A stretch of DNA of 64,000 nt from Bimuria novae-zelandiae CBS 107.79 (lineage: Eukaryota; Ascomycota; Dothideomycetes; Pleosporales; Didymosphaeriaceae), in the NCBI GenBank assembly GCA_010015655.1, contig ML976657.1:186001-250000 (forward strand). The letters are read 5' to 3'. Made by a program: the position numbers and the translations under genes. The notes under the pieces are model-generated. The model worked only from the letters and a program-made list of their open reading frames with translations. It was not told the origin of the DNA and did not search any database. This document shows, piece by piece, positions 44,559 to 57,133 of the stretch. Each line of letters opens with the position of its first letter. Position 1 is the stretch's first letter.

Positions 44559-47389
44559 TCATAGCTTTCGCTTTCTGTCGTACCCCCACGCCCACTCTGC
44601 ATCGTTTGCGTCTTCTACTCCGTCTTCTTCTTGAGAATTGGTGTCGGCGTCTTCGTCCCATTCCCATTCCCACTCATCATCTGAGTCCCTGCCCTCGACG
44701 TCCGACGCCTCACTATCGTCGTCTGGTCCAGGCTCTACATCTACATCTTCACCACCAACCGGAGCGGCCTCTGCTACGGAAGCAGCCTCCACCGGCTCAT
44801 TCTGTGCCGTGTCCACAGCAGTCTCAGTCGCGTTCGCCACAGCCGATCCCCCGCTTCCAGCCATAGCCGCCGCGTACGCCAGATAAAACGTCCGACTCGC
44901 GCCCCCATCCAGCAGACTCATATCAAAGTCCGGTCCCGCAAAAAACTCCAGCGCTGCAAACGGATCAATCAAAATCTGGTTCGCGTACAAGATCCCCTTC
45001 CACCCACCGACCGCCTGATCAGCCCGCCCATCGCTAAAGTACATATCCCACTCCTCTTGCACGAACTTCCTCGAGCGGGTATACGCCGACGACGGATTCA
45101 ACGGAATCATGTGGATGCCCTGGATCATCTCGATGTTCCTGCCAAAGTACGTCGTGTGATCGACCTTGTTCTCGAACAAGATGCCCGTGACCTTGTTGGG
45201 CAGGAACTGCGAGGGCTGGACCTGGTTGTCCGACTCGAGCAGGAAGTAGTTGCGCAGGGAGCGCTTCTGGCACGCAAGCTGCAGGTTGGCGCGGCCCTCC
45301 ATGTAGGGGTCGCCGAGGGCCCGGCCCCACATCTTCAGCGCGTATGTGGCGTATGTGTCTTCGGAGGTGGATTCTTGGTCTTTGCCGTCGCCTGAGTCGG
45401 CGAGGCCCTTGGCCCACGAGTGGCACATGTACCAGTCGAAAGAGCGCTGGAAGGGGAAGTACGGGTCTGTGGCGCTGGGGTTGGCGAAGTCGCGGACGAG
45501 CAGGTTGACCCAGGCTTTGTTGGAGCCTTGGTCGAGCCAGGAGGGGTCCAGGTGGCCTATTACGGCTGCCGTGTAGACGAAGTATCCGTAGTGGAAGTGA
45601 TGGTCGTTGTACAGCGTGTTTCCGAAATCTTGACCGAGATCGCCGCCGTAGGAAGCAGACGACACGACACCTTTCCATACTTGGTCGTAGACGAGGGGGA
45701 CAACCTGTTTGTTTTCGACGAAAGTGTTGAAGGCCTCCTTCAGCTTCACAAGACCAGCAGCGGCGAGCTCGGTGTCTTTACCCAGAGTCTGCACCGTGTA
45801 TATGATGCCGGCGAACTTGGCAAGGCCTTTGCCGCTGTAGTACATGCTGTCGAGGTTCGTTTGGCTAGTAAAATTCTCGCCCAGCTCGACTGCACCAGAG
45901 TTCTGAACCATGACGCGGAACTCTGCAGCAAGATTGGTATTTTCGCTTCCGCTGTTTCCACCGTTCTGATCAGGGACCCACGGGGCAAATCCAAGGGAGG
46001 AGGGGAGTTCAGGCTCAATCATGGTAATCTTGTCAGCAACAACGGCCTTGGCATATCCTTTTGTCGTCGTGACAAGCTCCATGTCAGTCAAAGCATCCTT
46101 GGACGCTTGGTCAAAAGACTCTACTTGGTGTGGGAGAGCGAACATGAGCAAAGTCTGGTTTTGTACGCCGCTCTTGCCCCAGGCGAGCGTATAGCTGCCG
46201 AATGCATCGTCCACGGTGCCAGAGATTGTAGCGTTTGTTGCAAACGCACCTGACGTGGAATCGTAGAGTTGCTCCCCCAATCCATCTGCTGGGTTCTTGG
46301 CAATCTGTATGGAGCCAGTGAATCCATCCGGTCCCTCAATGAGGTGATTGTTGATCAAAGTAAATGGAGGTGCGCCCAGCGAGCCAACCGGTGTCGCGTA
46401 AAGAAGCCAGTGCGAGTCATCTTCGAGCGTAATCCGGTACTTGTATGTGACACCATTCAGTTGCTCCACATAGTCAAGTGTACGGAAGAACACGCCCGAA
46501 CTTAGTTGCGGCTTTGCGACATTATATAAGGCGGTGACGAAGCCCATTCCTTGCACAAGAGGGAACGAGATGACGGGATCGGCGTTGACCGACGGAGCTA
46601 GATTAGCATAGACAGAGAATGCCGTCAAATATTCCGTGGACAGAACAGTGTCAGTACCCAGTTCCTTCGCCGACATGGCAATGTGCTGGATGCCAATCGG
46701 TGCGATCCAATATCGCGGTGGTGTCTGCCCATCAGGACCCCAAGCCAACTGCGATCGCTCGATGTGGCTCACCGACATGCCCCAGGTGTCGCCAGTTCCC
46801 TTAGCCCATACTAGCGAATATGGATGGGTCCATACCGGGTAGTTCTGGTTTGCTAGAAATAGGTTCGCGTAAAACTTGTTCGTGTAGATTGGGACATCAC
46901 CATCAACGATGTTGACCTTTCTTATGGGGTGATCGTTGCGGGAAGAGATCTGCTGCAGCGGTGCATCTGTAGCCATAGGCACAAATACGTTCCCTTCGAC
47001 ATCGTTCAACGGCTCAGTAGGACCGGGATGTAGAGTTTCGTCAATCGGAGCAAGAGTATTAGACGGTCCTTCACTCAGGGTCTTGATCGGATCGGGAGTG
47101 AAACCTGGATCTGGCAAGCCCGTCTGGATGATCTGCGAAAGTGTTAGTGCAAGAGACCATGCAAGCACCAGACATCTGAACCTACACCTGTTATCGTGGG
47201 CGACTCTGTCACGCTCGCCGACTGCAAGGTGGATATGACCGTGCTGTAGCTCGTCGTAACGTCAATGTCTGTTGAGAGAGTAATGGCACGCTCGTCGAGG
47301 TTTCGCACGTTGTGTGGTAGCCCGGGTGCAGGAAAGCCGTTGGTGAGCATGCTCTGGGCCACAGCCAGCAGGAAAGCCAGCTTTGCCAT
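44559..47389 (-). CDS. eng1: Secreted GH81 endo-1,3-beta-glucanase
   Basis: Two exons, 47186-47389 and 44559-47132, with a 53-bp intron (GTAGGT...CGCAG, CTAAC branch site), encode 925 aa. The start 'MAKLAFLLAVAQSML' is a signal peptide. GH81 blocks: 'NKFYANLFLANQNYPVWTHPYSL' near residue 155, 'DHHFHYGYFVYTAAVIGHLDPSW' near 580, and 'DGKDQESTSEDTYATYALKMWG' near 650, holding the conserved acidic residues of the family active site. GH81 enzymes cut 1,3-beta-glucan, for example at cell separation or in autolysis. The C-terminal ~120 residues after the catalytic domain are very acidic and include repeated Glu-Trp ('EWEWEWDED'), unlike a GPI signal. It is an unusual tail for this family, and a misplaced C-terminus from an unrecognised intron is possible. 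Confidence 0.92.
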
Positions 47390-48860
47390 CTCGAACGAAG
47401 AAAGAAAATGAAGGAGCGACTTGGTAGAACTAACTGACGAATGACAGCAACGGCTGGTCAAGGAACGGACGCGGTCGGAAACAACAAATGTTTAAGCCTA
47501 ATAAGAGCGGAATGCTCGTGTAATTGTGAAGAATGAAGCGCAGCTCCACGTAGAAAATGTCATTGTCCCAGCGTCATACACATATATAATAGTCCGAGAT
47601 TAATGAATGATTCCAGACGTGGGGAATTGTTTCTTGTGCTAAAAGCTAGAAATGTCTCGTTTTGGGCAGGTCAGTGGACGCATCCATGGTGAACCAAAGT
47701 GGTGTGGTAAGAAGTAGACCCTTTACCACGGACGTATTAACCCAAAATGATCGTCGATATGCAGGTACCGTTCCACCTGTCGCACGGGGACGCATCTTGG
47801 GACCTGGCCTGGTGATACAAAACGGCCAGGATGCCTTACATCCGTCTCTCAGGCATAGCTTGTGATACCAAGCTGCTCCTCCCGATGATCCGATAGGTCA
47901 AATATCGAGTAGACATATGTCAAGGTCACAAAGCGGCAAGCTTTATAATCCGAGGGCCTGTGGAACGCAAACCTTCCAGAAGGTGCCTGTGGAGAGTCAG
48001 TGTACAGCATGCGAGTAGTACCGGTAACCACTGCAATCCATGATGAAGACCGCGGAGGCTAGTCTAGTGCCCATATGGGAATAATAAGTTTTGGGTCCAA
48101 TCGCAAACCTCTGACCGATGCTCATGTGGCAACATCAGCCAGTGGCATATTAGCCCTACAACTGTAATGAAAGATGCCACCTCCGAGGTAAGCTCTTATG
48201 ACTCTAGCATACGGCGGTTCCGCATGCTTTGGAGGCGCGGTCGACTTTCGAGCGGTACTTTGAACATAGTGTACTCGAACAGGAAGGAGGCATGGTTACG
48301 TCAAAACGCCGAAGGGATTTTCGTCTCCGCACAGTGCCCACGGGATCTGCGATCTCTGCGTTCGCAGGTCACTTTCTTTTCTAGGTCATTCTCAAATCGA
48401 TCTTTCGTAAAGTTTTTTGCGTTCGTGCAGCAGTCCGGGACTGTCGGTCATTGCACGCTGTCAGGTGCTTCCCCTCCTGAAGCTCTTACTTGACCATTTG
48501 GCAGTGGGTACCATACCTGGCTTCATGCAGCGTTGGACCGGCGGCAGGCAGGCAGCTTGATTGATGTTTGAGACTGTTCACGCGATCATCCTGCGCCTAA
48601 CGCGAGAGGTGGTTATGGCATCGCGTTGGGAATGAAGAGATGAGGTTGCAACGAACCAAGTTTGTCGTAAACGCTAGTGGGCACGAGATGTTACACCCGA
48701 CATATGCTAGCACTCTGGCTAATCATATTCAAGCACATATTGAAACCGGGGTGCGTCTTTTCACCAAAGGGGCAAGGCTGCATCCACATGTGTGCCGAGG
48801 CGGCCTTCAACGATACGCTCCTCGTGCGAGCTTGTCATCGTGGTCATAGTTGATTACGAC
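47390..48860. other. Gene-free region upstream of the GH81 gene
   Basis: 1.47 kb with only short unrecognisable frames. The part near 47390-47650 is probably the promoter of the GH81 gene. Confidence 0.45.
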
Positions 48861-49082
48861 GAGCTCGTTTTTAGTGAGTCATACGCCAAGGTATTTCTAT
48901 CTAACAGCACCACACCACAACTCTTTAAAATGATAATAAAAATATTAAATATATAGAAAAATAGCTCTAACCTGTCTCTTTTACCTCCTAGACTGTTATA
49001 AGTTATCATTAAAGATTATGGTTGTGGTGCAGCACTGTCACCTCGATGATACCTTGGCGTATGACTGACTAAAAACGAGCTC
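48861..49082. mobile_element. MITE with ~33-bp terminal inverted repeats
   Basis: The left end GAGCTCGTTTTTAGTGAGTC continues ATACGCCAAGGTA. The right end in reverse complement reads the same with one change (GTCAGTC). The element is 222 bp with an AT-rich middle and no coding capacity. Both ends begin with the palindrome GAGCTC, so I cannot tell whether this is part of the TIR or a 6-bp target duplication. Confidence 0.82.
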
Positions 49083-49249
49083 CTCGTACGATCGCATACG
49101 ATTGCTGCAGAGACCAGGATTGTAATTTCATGCCACGAAAGCGAATGGGAGATTCTACAATCGCAGCGGCACTAGTTCAAGAGCTTACGTCAAACATGAC
49201 ATTTACATTGTCGATTTGACGACTAATACTACAGATGTACTATCCACCC

Positions 49250-52053
49250 TCATCTTCCACCCAAAGTCCTATCCAAATTGAATGCCGCAGAGATCAACGC
49301 CAGATGACTAAATGCTTGAGGCGTATTACCCAGCTGTTCGCCTGATCGAGCAATCTCCTCTGAAAACATGTGAAGATGATTACCAAAACTCAATATGTTC
49401 TCGAAGATGGTGACGGCTTGGGGAAGATACTTGCTTTCGTAGGTGCCAGCCTGCACATAGTGTTATTAGCGCGTGCTTCTTCGGCATTATACATAGAATA
49501 CTTACCCTAGTCAAAGCCTCCACAAGCCAGAATGTACACATGCTGAAGGCTCCTTCGTGGCCGCCAACGCCTACCAATGGGGTTAGCAAGCCAAGTACGT
49601 GGCAAAACGAAGCAACGAGGCAGCCCAGTCCTCGGTTCCCACGCCAACAGCTAGCCGTTTTTGTGCAACGGATCCAAGTGAGGCGTTGAGACACTGGCTA
49701 CACCCGGCGCTTGAATCGCCATTTACTCTCAATCTTCCACTTACCATCGTCAGATTTGGTAGAATTGTATCTGTACACGAGCCCGGTACTCGTGAGGCCG
49801 CCTTTTTCCGGAGGCTTCAGAATGCGGTCCAGCGTCCCCAAGAACCTCGGATCGCTAGGGGACACGAAGAAGACTAGCGGGGCAATGAGAACAGCAGAAT
49901 CGAGCATGTCCTTGTTCCCATAGCTTTGAATGAAGGCTCCCAGTTCATGGTTATATCCTTTGTCCATTACCTCCTCCATAATCTCATCACGAACCTGGAT
50001 GCACCCTGTCAACGCTGCCTTGAGCGACACGAATTTCACCAAAACTCGCTCTGAGCCATTCCAAGCGGCGCGGACACGGGAAACAACTCTTGTCGGCCAA
50101 ACGAAGAGCGCGGTCGACGGCTATCCAGAGCATGATTTTCGAGTACACAAAGTTCTGCTTCTGGTTACGAACTTCCCAAATAGACATGTCTTTCTCCTTC
50201 CAAATTTGGCAAACATAGTCGGTAATTTCGCGCACGGAAAGCCACTGATCGTAAGAGGTAGGCTTCCCAAATTTGTTGGCAAGATAGATGCCGTCCATCA
50301 GCTCGCCGTATATGTCAAGCTAGATATGGTCCGCTGCTCCATTGCTAATTCGGACAGGTTTGCTTGCACGATAACCCTCGAAGTGCATGAGCTCTATCTC
50401 GGGTATATCTGTCTCTCCTCGGATGGTGAACATGATGGGAAGAGCTCCTTTCTTGGCCTTCGCTTCGGCTATTTGCTGGAAGATGAAGCTTGTGTATGCT
50501 TCAGCCTCGTGCATGAAACCCATGCGTAGAAGAATGTATATGGTAAACGAAGAATCGCGGACCCAGGAATAACTGTCAAATAGGTTAGCAGGGCGTCGCA
50601 GCTGCCAGTGTTGTGTCACTCACCGATAGTCCCAGTTTCGTGCGCCTAGCGATTGGTCAGCTCTAACACATGAAATGGTGCCGAATGAGACCCAAAGAGT
50701 CTAAAGTTCTGGAACACAATGTCGTTCTTACCTCCGAAATCTTCCGGCAATGAAAAGGTCGGTGCGGCAACTATGGCCCCGGTAGGTTCAAATGTTAACA
50801 ACTTCAGAATGAACAAGCTCCTTATCACAACATCTTCCCAACGTCCTTTGTATTTGCTCTGGGATATCCAACGGTACCAGTATTTGTGCGTCTCCTTCTG
50901 CACCTCGTTGATCGTGGGTGTTGTGATAACTGCCGGATCTTGGTCGTCATAGTCACGGAGAACAAACGAAACAGATTGCCCTTCCAGAAGACGGAACCGC
51001 GCTGTGACACCATCTCCCAGATGACTTGTGCTTGGTGTTTTCTGGAAAACAACGACAGGGCTCTCTTGTTCTCCGACACTGTCCCCTTCATCGACTGTAG
51101 CGGTGAGATGCAAGGACAATTTCTCGGATCTGAAAATTGCGTCTTGACCACCGATCTCAGTGGTATGCTTATCTTATCCATAGTCTTCCGTGGTTAATCA
51201 ATGCACCCACGACCATCCAGGTGCTACTCACTGAACGCCGGAAATAGCTCGAGCTCGACATCAGCCTCGCCCCTCATGCATTCGACACGACGGACTAACC
51301 ACTTTTTCAAATCTGGACGCTCGTCGCTCGTGTTGCACATTTCCCCCCGCTGTTTGCCGTGGACGACTTTGCCATGGTAAGCTGCGTCGTTGACTTTGTT
51401 GTTCGGTCGAGGGAAGAAGTTCACGACATTCATCACTCCATCTTCGTTCAAGTGCCGCGTCTCGAGCAGATTACTTGTTGGCAGGTAATGTTGCTTGGTT
51501 GTGCAAAGCTGTCCTGCTGCAGGACCGATCGAGAAGTGCCCGCCTTTGTCTTTATCTGTTACGGTATGATTCCATCAGTTTCGATTCTATCAGGTTCCAT
51601 GCCTAGACTCTTGGTTGGATCCAACGTATATATATGTAGGTTATTTCTACCATAGAGGAATCAACGCAGCTCTTCTACTCTCACATTATCTAACATTCGA
51701 GCGAACACGGAGGGAGAGTCGAAGTCAGGCATGCAGTGTGTCAATTTGGGCATTCATAGCAGTAAACCTATTAACATACCAGCACATGAAGTCTATACCC
51801 TAAGAGTATATGCCATCAACTGGGTTAATTCGTAAAGAATGTATTAATATGTGGTATGTACTTACTCCATCTGTGGCAACCAGCGCGCAAGTGCGCATAT
51901 TGCCAATCAAACCATAGTCTTCGACCTTGTAGAGTAAGAATTGAGCTCTCTCGGATACTTGACTGCGGAGACGAACTGGCATGTATCCGGTTCCGGAACG
52001 TACGGAAGGCCTATCGCCTCCTGTGCTGCTTGGACCTTGACGCATACCGGCCA
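49250..52053 (-). pseudogene. GH15 glucoamylase/trehalase-like gene, decayed
   Basis: The exons of a cytosolic-type GH15 protein (with N-terminal trehalase-like domain) can be followed on the minus strand: 'YKVEDYGLIGNMRTCALVATDG' (from ATG 52053), 'IDFMCW', 'DFDSPSVFARML', 'GGHFSIGPAAGQL', 'GVMNVVNFFPRPNNKVNDAAYHG', 'YRWISQSKYKGRWEDVV', a 22-nt micro-exon at 50624-50645 ('ARNWDYR'), 'YSWVRDSSFTIYILLRMGF', '[17 protein letters not shown]', and the end '...[17 protein letters not shown]'. Damage: TAG at 50320-50322 replaces the Gln before 'LDIYGE', a strongly conserved place with no possible intron; and no AG acceptor exists before 'CCTGACTTCGAC' (about 51727). GH15 enzymes release glucose from alpha-glucans or trehalose. 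Recent decay is likely because most exons are otherwise well preserved. Confidence 0.75.
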
Positions 52054-54828
52054 TTTCCCTGATTGTGTGCGTTGTAGTGATAAATGAAGGAGAAAGGTAT
52101 GTTGTATCGCAATGGTCTCTTGGCTTTGAGTGTAATGGGCGAGAGGATCTGCTGCACCGTGGGAGCGGAAGTCGCACGTATTAAACATGACGTCACGCAA
52201 ATGGATATTCTTCCCGGACCGGCAGCCAGCCAGCGTTCACATTTCTTTTAAGTGGCTAAAATACTCGAGTATGGCAAAATAGACAGCTCTTCTTAGGCGT
52301 ATAAACGTATGCGCTATACAACATACACAACACAGGCTGCAAAACAAAAGTAACGCCAGGCTAGCGCCTGGTTCCTCTCCATCTAGGATTGCATTCGCGT
52401 TATACATTCTGGGCCAACACATGAGAGGCTGCGCCCTAAAGGCATTTTCTCACTGTATATATACAGTGGGAAGTCAGCTACGGAATTTCCAACACAAGGA
52501 TGCCGAATACAGCGGCTCCGCGGGGTTATAGCTGGTTGGTGAAATCCAGCAGCCTCTTCTCGCCATTCCGAATTCACAAAGCTACCCCAAGAAAACCAAC
52601 AGCGTATTGCAGCTTTGAGATTCCAAATCTTTAGTGTTGGAGTGTGGCGACTACTTGTATAACCAGAAGCTGCACACAATTGCGACATACTTATGGAGGA
52701 GATGGTCGCAAATATGCAAATTTTTACGCGATTTTACTCGACTTACGCGCACAGCAATTCTCTATGAAGGACACAGCGTCAATGACGTACATATGTGCGA
52801 TTGAACGGTAATTACGCTTGTTGCTACTCAACGAACGATGCTACTAACGGAAAACAGCGCGAGTCATGTCAAGAGCAGTCTTCTAAATTGAGTTTCACAA
52901 TCGTGATAGGAATGTCGTGCAACAAACTAAACATTCTATGCGCGGGACGCTGCCAAAACAGTGTAATAACCGGCAGTACCTACCAGCGTTGCTAGCATAC
53001 CTATCGAGCCCAGCACTCTCCATGATCGCCTCGCAAACGGCGCGTTGGGAACATACGTTCCGGAACAACGAATCGAAGGAACAGAGGGGACAGTGCGCCA
53101 TCAGACCGTCATGGGCATGGATAGCAGCATTCAACAGTGAGACGGACAACCAGCCTGGAGCTTACCTTCAAAGTACGACGATAGGAGTTCATAAGCACAA
53201 GAACATATGCCCGACTGCCCAACTTGTCCAGGATCGGGACTGCAAACCGTTGTCCGCGCAGAGGTCCGTAATGCGAGACAGGCAATTGCTGACGCGGCTT
53301 TGCGATATTGACGCTTGGCTCTTGAATGGGGGTTGCGCCCGAACGAAATACCGATCAAGGGTATTTGTTTGATTGAATGTGATGATGATATTTGGGGAGT
53401 GGCGGCAGAGTTTGATTGAAGGGTACTGGTGCCTGACAGAGTACGAATTCACGGCCCGAATTTAGGAGTGTTCTCACAGGGCAACAATACGTTACAAAGG
53501 ATGAAGGGTCTTATACACATGGCTTTGATTTCTTTGTCAGACGGTTTCGGTCCAAACACCTGCTCGCCTCACCACGGCCACAGGATCGCGGTGCCACAGC
53601 ACGGCCACAGTGTCAATTTATTGATTTGCGACTGTGGCACGGAAATCAGGTGGAGACTGGCGTTGGCCGGCCAGGAACCGGTCGCAGACAAAGCAAAACA
53701 AGCCGGCCGAAGTAAAATTACAATTTGACTCGCTCCTGTTGACAAGATAATGGTGGGGATCTGGAGAAGTCTCTTCTGGACCTTTTGAGTGACATCGAAA
53801 GGCAGGCGGCGGGTTCCCGACCTACCAGTCAGCTGTGGCCAGGATCGCGTGCACAGTGGTCTAATGTCTATTTCGAGAGGCACAGCCACCGTGGCACGCG
53901 TGCTTTCTTCCGCCTTGTGCGGTAACGACACCGCGTACAGTGATGACGGATACACCTGTCGAGAGAGGGCTTGGTTACCAGGACAGCATTTTGCCAGTGT
54001 TGTCGCGTGCAGAAGCCTATCTTTGAGCAGCCTTGGTGTTTCAGTGCTCAGTTTTGCGGGCGCCTGTGGGCTCTGGGGAGATGGCGATGGCTCCCGGCAC
54101 GACGAAGCTAGAGCACGCAGGTTCCCCTGATAGGCCCACATGGCATCCTCCAAGTGCCCAGATGTCGCATTCCTCAGCCGTCGCCCGTAGCCACTGGAGG
54201 CGAGCTCGCAGCAGCGGGGAGGCGCATGGCTCACTGACTGCAGTGCGCAGTTGTTGCAAAATAAGACGTGGTCGCGTCGCGCAGCAGCAGACGTCGTCAC
54301 CGTCGCTCCTCCCGTACACATTGCAACAAAGATCTGCTGGCCCGTCCAGAGCTCAATAAAAAAGCTCCACTTATCCTTCGCTGTGAAGGCAAATCGAAAG
54401 CAAAGACCACCGTCCGGGTAGCACCAACGCCGTTGTTGCCAATTCGGTCGCGCCTTCCGGGCCCCTGTCGTCTCAGCCGCTTGCCTCAAACCTGCACGCG
54501 CTCATCTTTCTCTCTCGACAACAAGACAGCCTCTCGTTTCATCGTCTGCCTTTGTTCATTCACCTTGCTAGCACACCCAGGCTTCTGGGCATTCCGTTTG
54601 TCTCTCTCGCTTGTTTGCATTTTCGCCTTCAACTTCGACCAAATCCCCTGTTCCGGCACGAGTAAGGTTGAACCTGCTGCCATACAACCTTTAATCCACA
54701 CTTTTCCTCGATATCTTACGACTCTCCTACTATCGTTTCGCCAGGTCCCCACCTGCCACCAGCTCGACTGTTCCTTCCCTCCGATCGTTGCGTAGGGGTA
54801 GATCACCTGCGGGCGAAAACACACCGTC
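52054..54828. other. Long gene-free region upstream of the FLC gene
   Basis: 2.8 kb. A 306-codon minus frame at 53569-54489 is open but has no family features and is overlapped by plus-strand frames. A perfect 18-bp palindrome (CACTGTATATATACAGTG) lies at 52451-52468. The final 400 bp are pyrimidine-rich and likely the FLC promoter and leader. Confidence 0.4.
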
Positions 54829-57133
54829 ATGCGAGCCCACGTCACATATTCCACGATGCTCGCACCGTTCATATTACTGGCAACTGCGCCTTTGGGCGCT
54901 CTTGCTGCAGATGTACTCAAGACAAGTGGGTACAGCACATGCAAGGACGACGCCGATATTAAAGTGAACCGGATGGACATCGAGTTCGACAAGTCGACGA
55001 AAAAGGTGAAATTCGATGTATCCGGCACCAGTCTGAAGTCGCAGAAAGTCATGGCCACACTGGTCGTCAACGCCTACGGCATAGAGGTCTACAAGAACGA
55101 GTTCGATCCTTGCAAGAAAGACACGGAGGTGCCTCAGCTCTGCCCAGGTGAGTGCGAAGCCATTAGTGTCCGAAGAAACTGGCTGACAGACCACAGTTCC
55201 CGAAGGCACATTCGGTGCGCAAGGAACCCAGACCATCCCAGACTCGTACATGGACAAGATTCCAGCCATCGCCTTCAACGTTCCGGACCTGGACAGCCAG
55301 GCAACATTGCATCTCAAGGCCCAAGATGGGTCAGAGTTGGCTTGTATCACTTCGACGGTCAGCAACGGCAAGACGATGGATGTCCCTGCTGCAAAGTACA
55401 TCGCCGCAGGCATTGCAGCGGGCGCGTTGGCTGTTTCCAGTTTGTCGGCGCTCGCGAGCGCAGGCCACGCTGGCACTGCGACATCGAGCCCTACCTTCGG
55501 CGACATTATTGGTTGGTTCCAGTCCATGGCACTCAACGGAATGATGAGTGTCAAATATCCTAGCGTTTATCAGAGCTTCTCCAAGAATTTCGCTTTCAGC
55601 ACAGGGCTCGTCGGCTGGGAGAGCGCCCAAAGATCCATCGACGGCTTTCGTAACAAGACTGGTGGAAACCTCACACAGGACAGCATCGACTATTTGAAGA
55701 AAGTCAGCTATACGAGTTCTGGGCAGAACATGACCAAGCGCGCAATCGGCGTTGCCTCGCTCTGGGTGCGTGACGAGTTGAGCCTGAACGCTAACGGCAC
55801 CGAAGATGGTAACGGGGAGAGCAACCAGTTGGAGGACTTCGGCAACGGCATCAAGAAGTACGCTCAAGAACTCAGCATTCCCAGCGGCAACACGTTCATG
55901 ACCGTTCTATTGGTTTTCGCTATCGTGGTCGCTTCCATCACCGTTGCTATCCTTCTTTTCAAGGTTATTCTCGAGACATGGGCTCTTTGCGGAAACTTCC
56001 CCAAGCGTCTGACGGGCTTCCGCAAGCGATACTGGTGGACCCTAGCCAAGACGCTCACCCATTTGATCCTACTTCTGTACGGTATCTGGACACTCTACTG
56101 TGTCTATCAATTCAAGAACGGCGACTCCTGGGCAGCGAAGACACTCGCTGGTGTAACCCTCGCAATCTTTACCGCAGTGCTCGCTTTCTTTACCTGGAGG
56201 ATCTGGAGTCTGGCCCGGAAGTTCAAGAAAATGGAGGGAGACCCAAGCGCGTTGTACGAGAACAAGGAGCTTTGGAGGAAGTACAGCATCTTCTACGAAA
56301 ACTACAAGAAAAGCTGCTGGTGGCTGTTCATCCCCTTGATCGTCTACATGTTTGCTCGCGGTTGCGTTATCGCGGGCGCAGACGGTCACGGAATGGCTCA
56401 AGTTGCCGGACAGATGGTTGTCGAATCCCTGCTCCTCATCCTGCTCCTTTGGGCCCGTCCGTACGGCCTCAAATCGGGGAATTGGATCAATATCACTATT
56501 CAGGTTGTTCGTGTCCTGTCGGTTGTTTGCATCTTGATCTTCGTCGAAGAGCTCGGCGTCGCTCAAACTACGAAAACGGTTACTGGCCTCGTGTTGGTGG
56601 TCATGCAGGCCGTTCTGACCGGTCTCTTAGCTATCCTGATTGCGGTCAACGCGATTGTCATCTGTTGCAAGGAGAACCCGCACAAGAAGAAGAGGAAGGA
56701 AGTTGGTACGTCTCTCACCATGCCTAATCCCTCAAGCATTACTGACAGTCGCATAGAAAAAGGGCGTGATCTGGACAACCTTACACCTTTGGACGCCCGC
56801 AACTCGCTGCTCATGGACCCGCAAGAGTACAAACGTGGCTCCATCCTCAGCGTCGGGGGTCGTCGTGGCTACGACCCGATCCCGCTCACAGAGCAGAATA
56901 CTTCCTATCACGGTGCCCGGCCTTTCACCGACGGACAGGAGAACCTCTTGGACCACGCTGCTGGCTTTGGACGGACCGAAACGCATAATCGAGGTGCTAG
57001 TGCGGACCGTAATCCCAGCCCTGATGCTCGGCTACCTCGCCTGCCCTCAGTCGACATGGGCACACAGCAGACGGGCTACACCCACGGTGGTCCATGGCAG
57101 CCGCAAGGAGGATATCAGGGACACGCATATTAA
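54829..57133 (+). CDS. FLC-family TRP-like channel / flavin carrier protein
   Basis: Three exons, 54829-55147, 55197-56705 and 56757-57133, give 734 aa. Intron 1 is 49 bp (GTGAGT...CACAG). Intron 2 (56706-56756, GTACGT...CATAG, CTGAC branch site) is 51 bp with no stop, so retention would add 17 residues in frame. A signal peptide (residues 1-26, ending ALA-AD) precedes an ML-like lipid-binding domain ('GYSTCKDDADIKVNRMDIEFDK' onward). About nine hydrophobic segments follow from residue 175 on, including 'FMTVLLVFAIVVASITVAILLF' split over residues 340-365. The cytosolic tail is Pro/Gly/Ser-rich. Flc1-3/Pkd2 relatives act in the ER and plasma membrane in calcium and FAD-linked cell-wall maintenance (family knowledge). 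Confidence 0.88.
56706..56756 (+). other. 51-bp in-frame intron of the FLC gene
   Basis: GTACGT donor, ACTGAC branch region, CATAG acceptor, length divisible by three and free of stops. Splicing joins 'RKEV' to 'EKGRDLDN'; retention keeps the frame open. Confidence 0.7.

Noticed and set aside
52451..52468. Perfect 18-bp palindrome CACTGTATATATACAGTG
   Set aside because: Single copy, AT-core palindromes of this size occur by chance, and nothing nearby ties it to a regulator; recorded only as a landmark.
53569..54489. 306-codon open minus-strand frame
   Set aside because: No signal, domain or family motif, odd composition (Ser, Arg, Cys, Ala mix), overlapped by open plus-strand frames, and placed in the expected promoter of the FLC gene.
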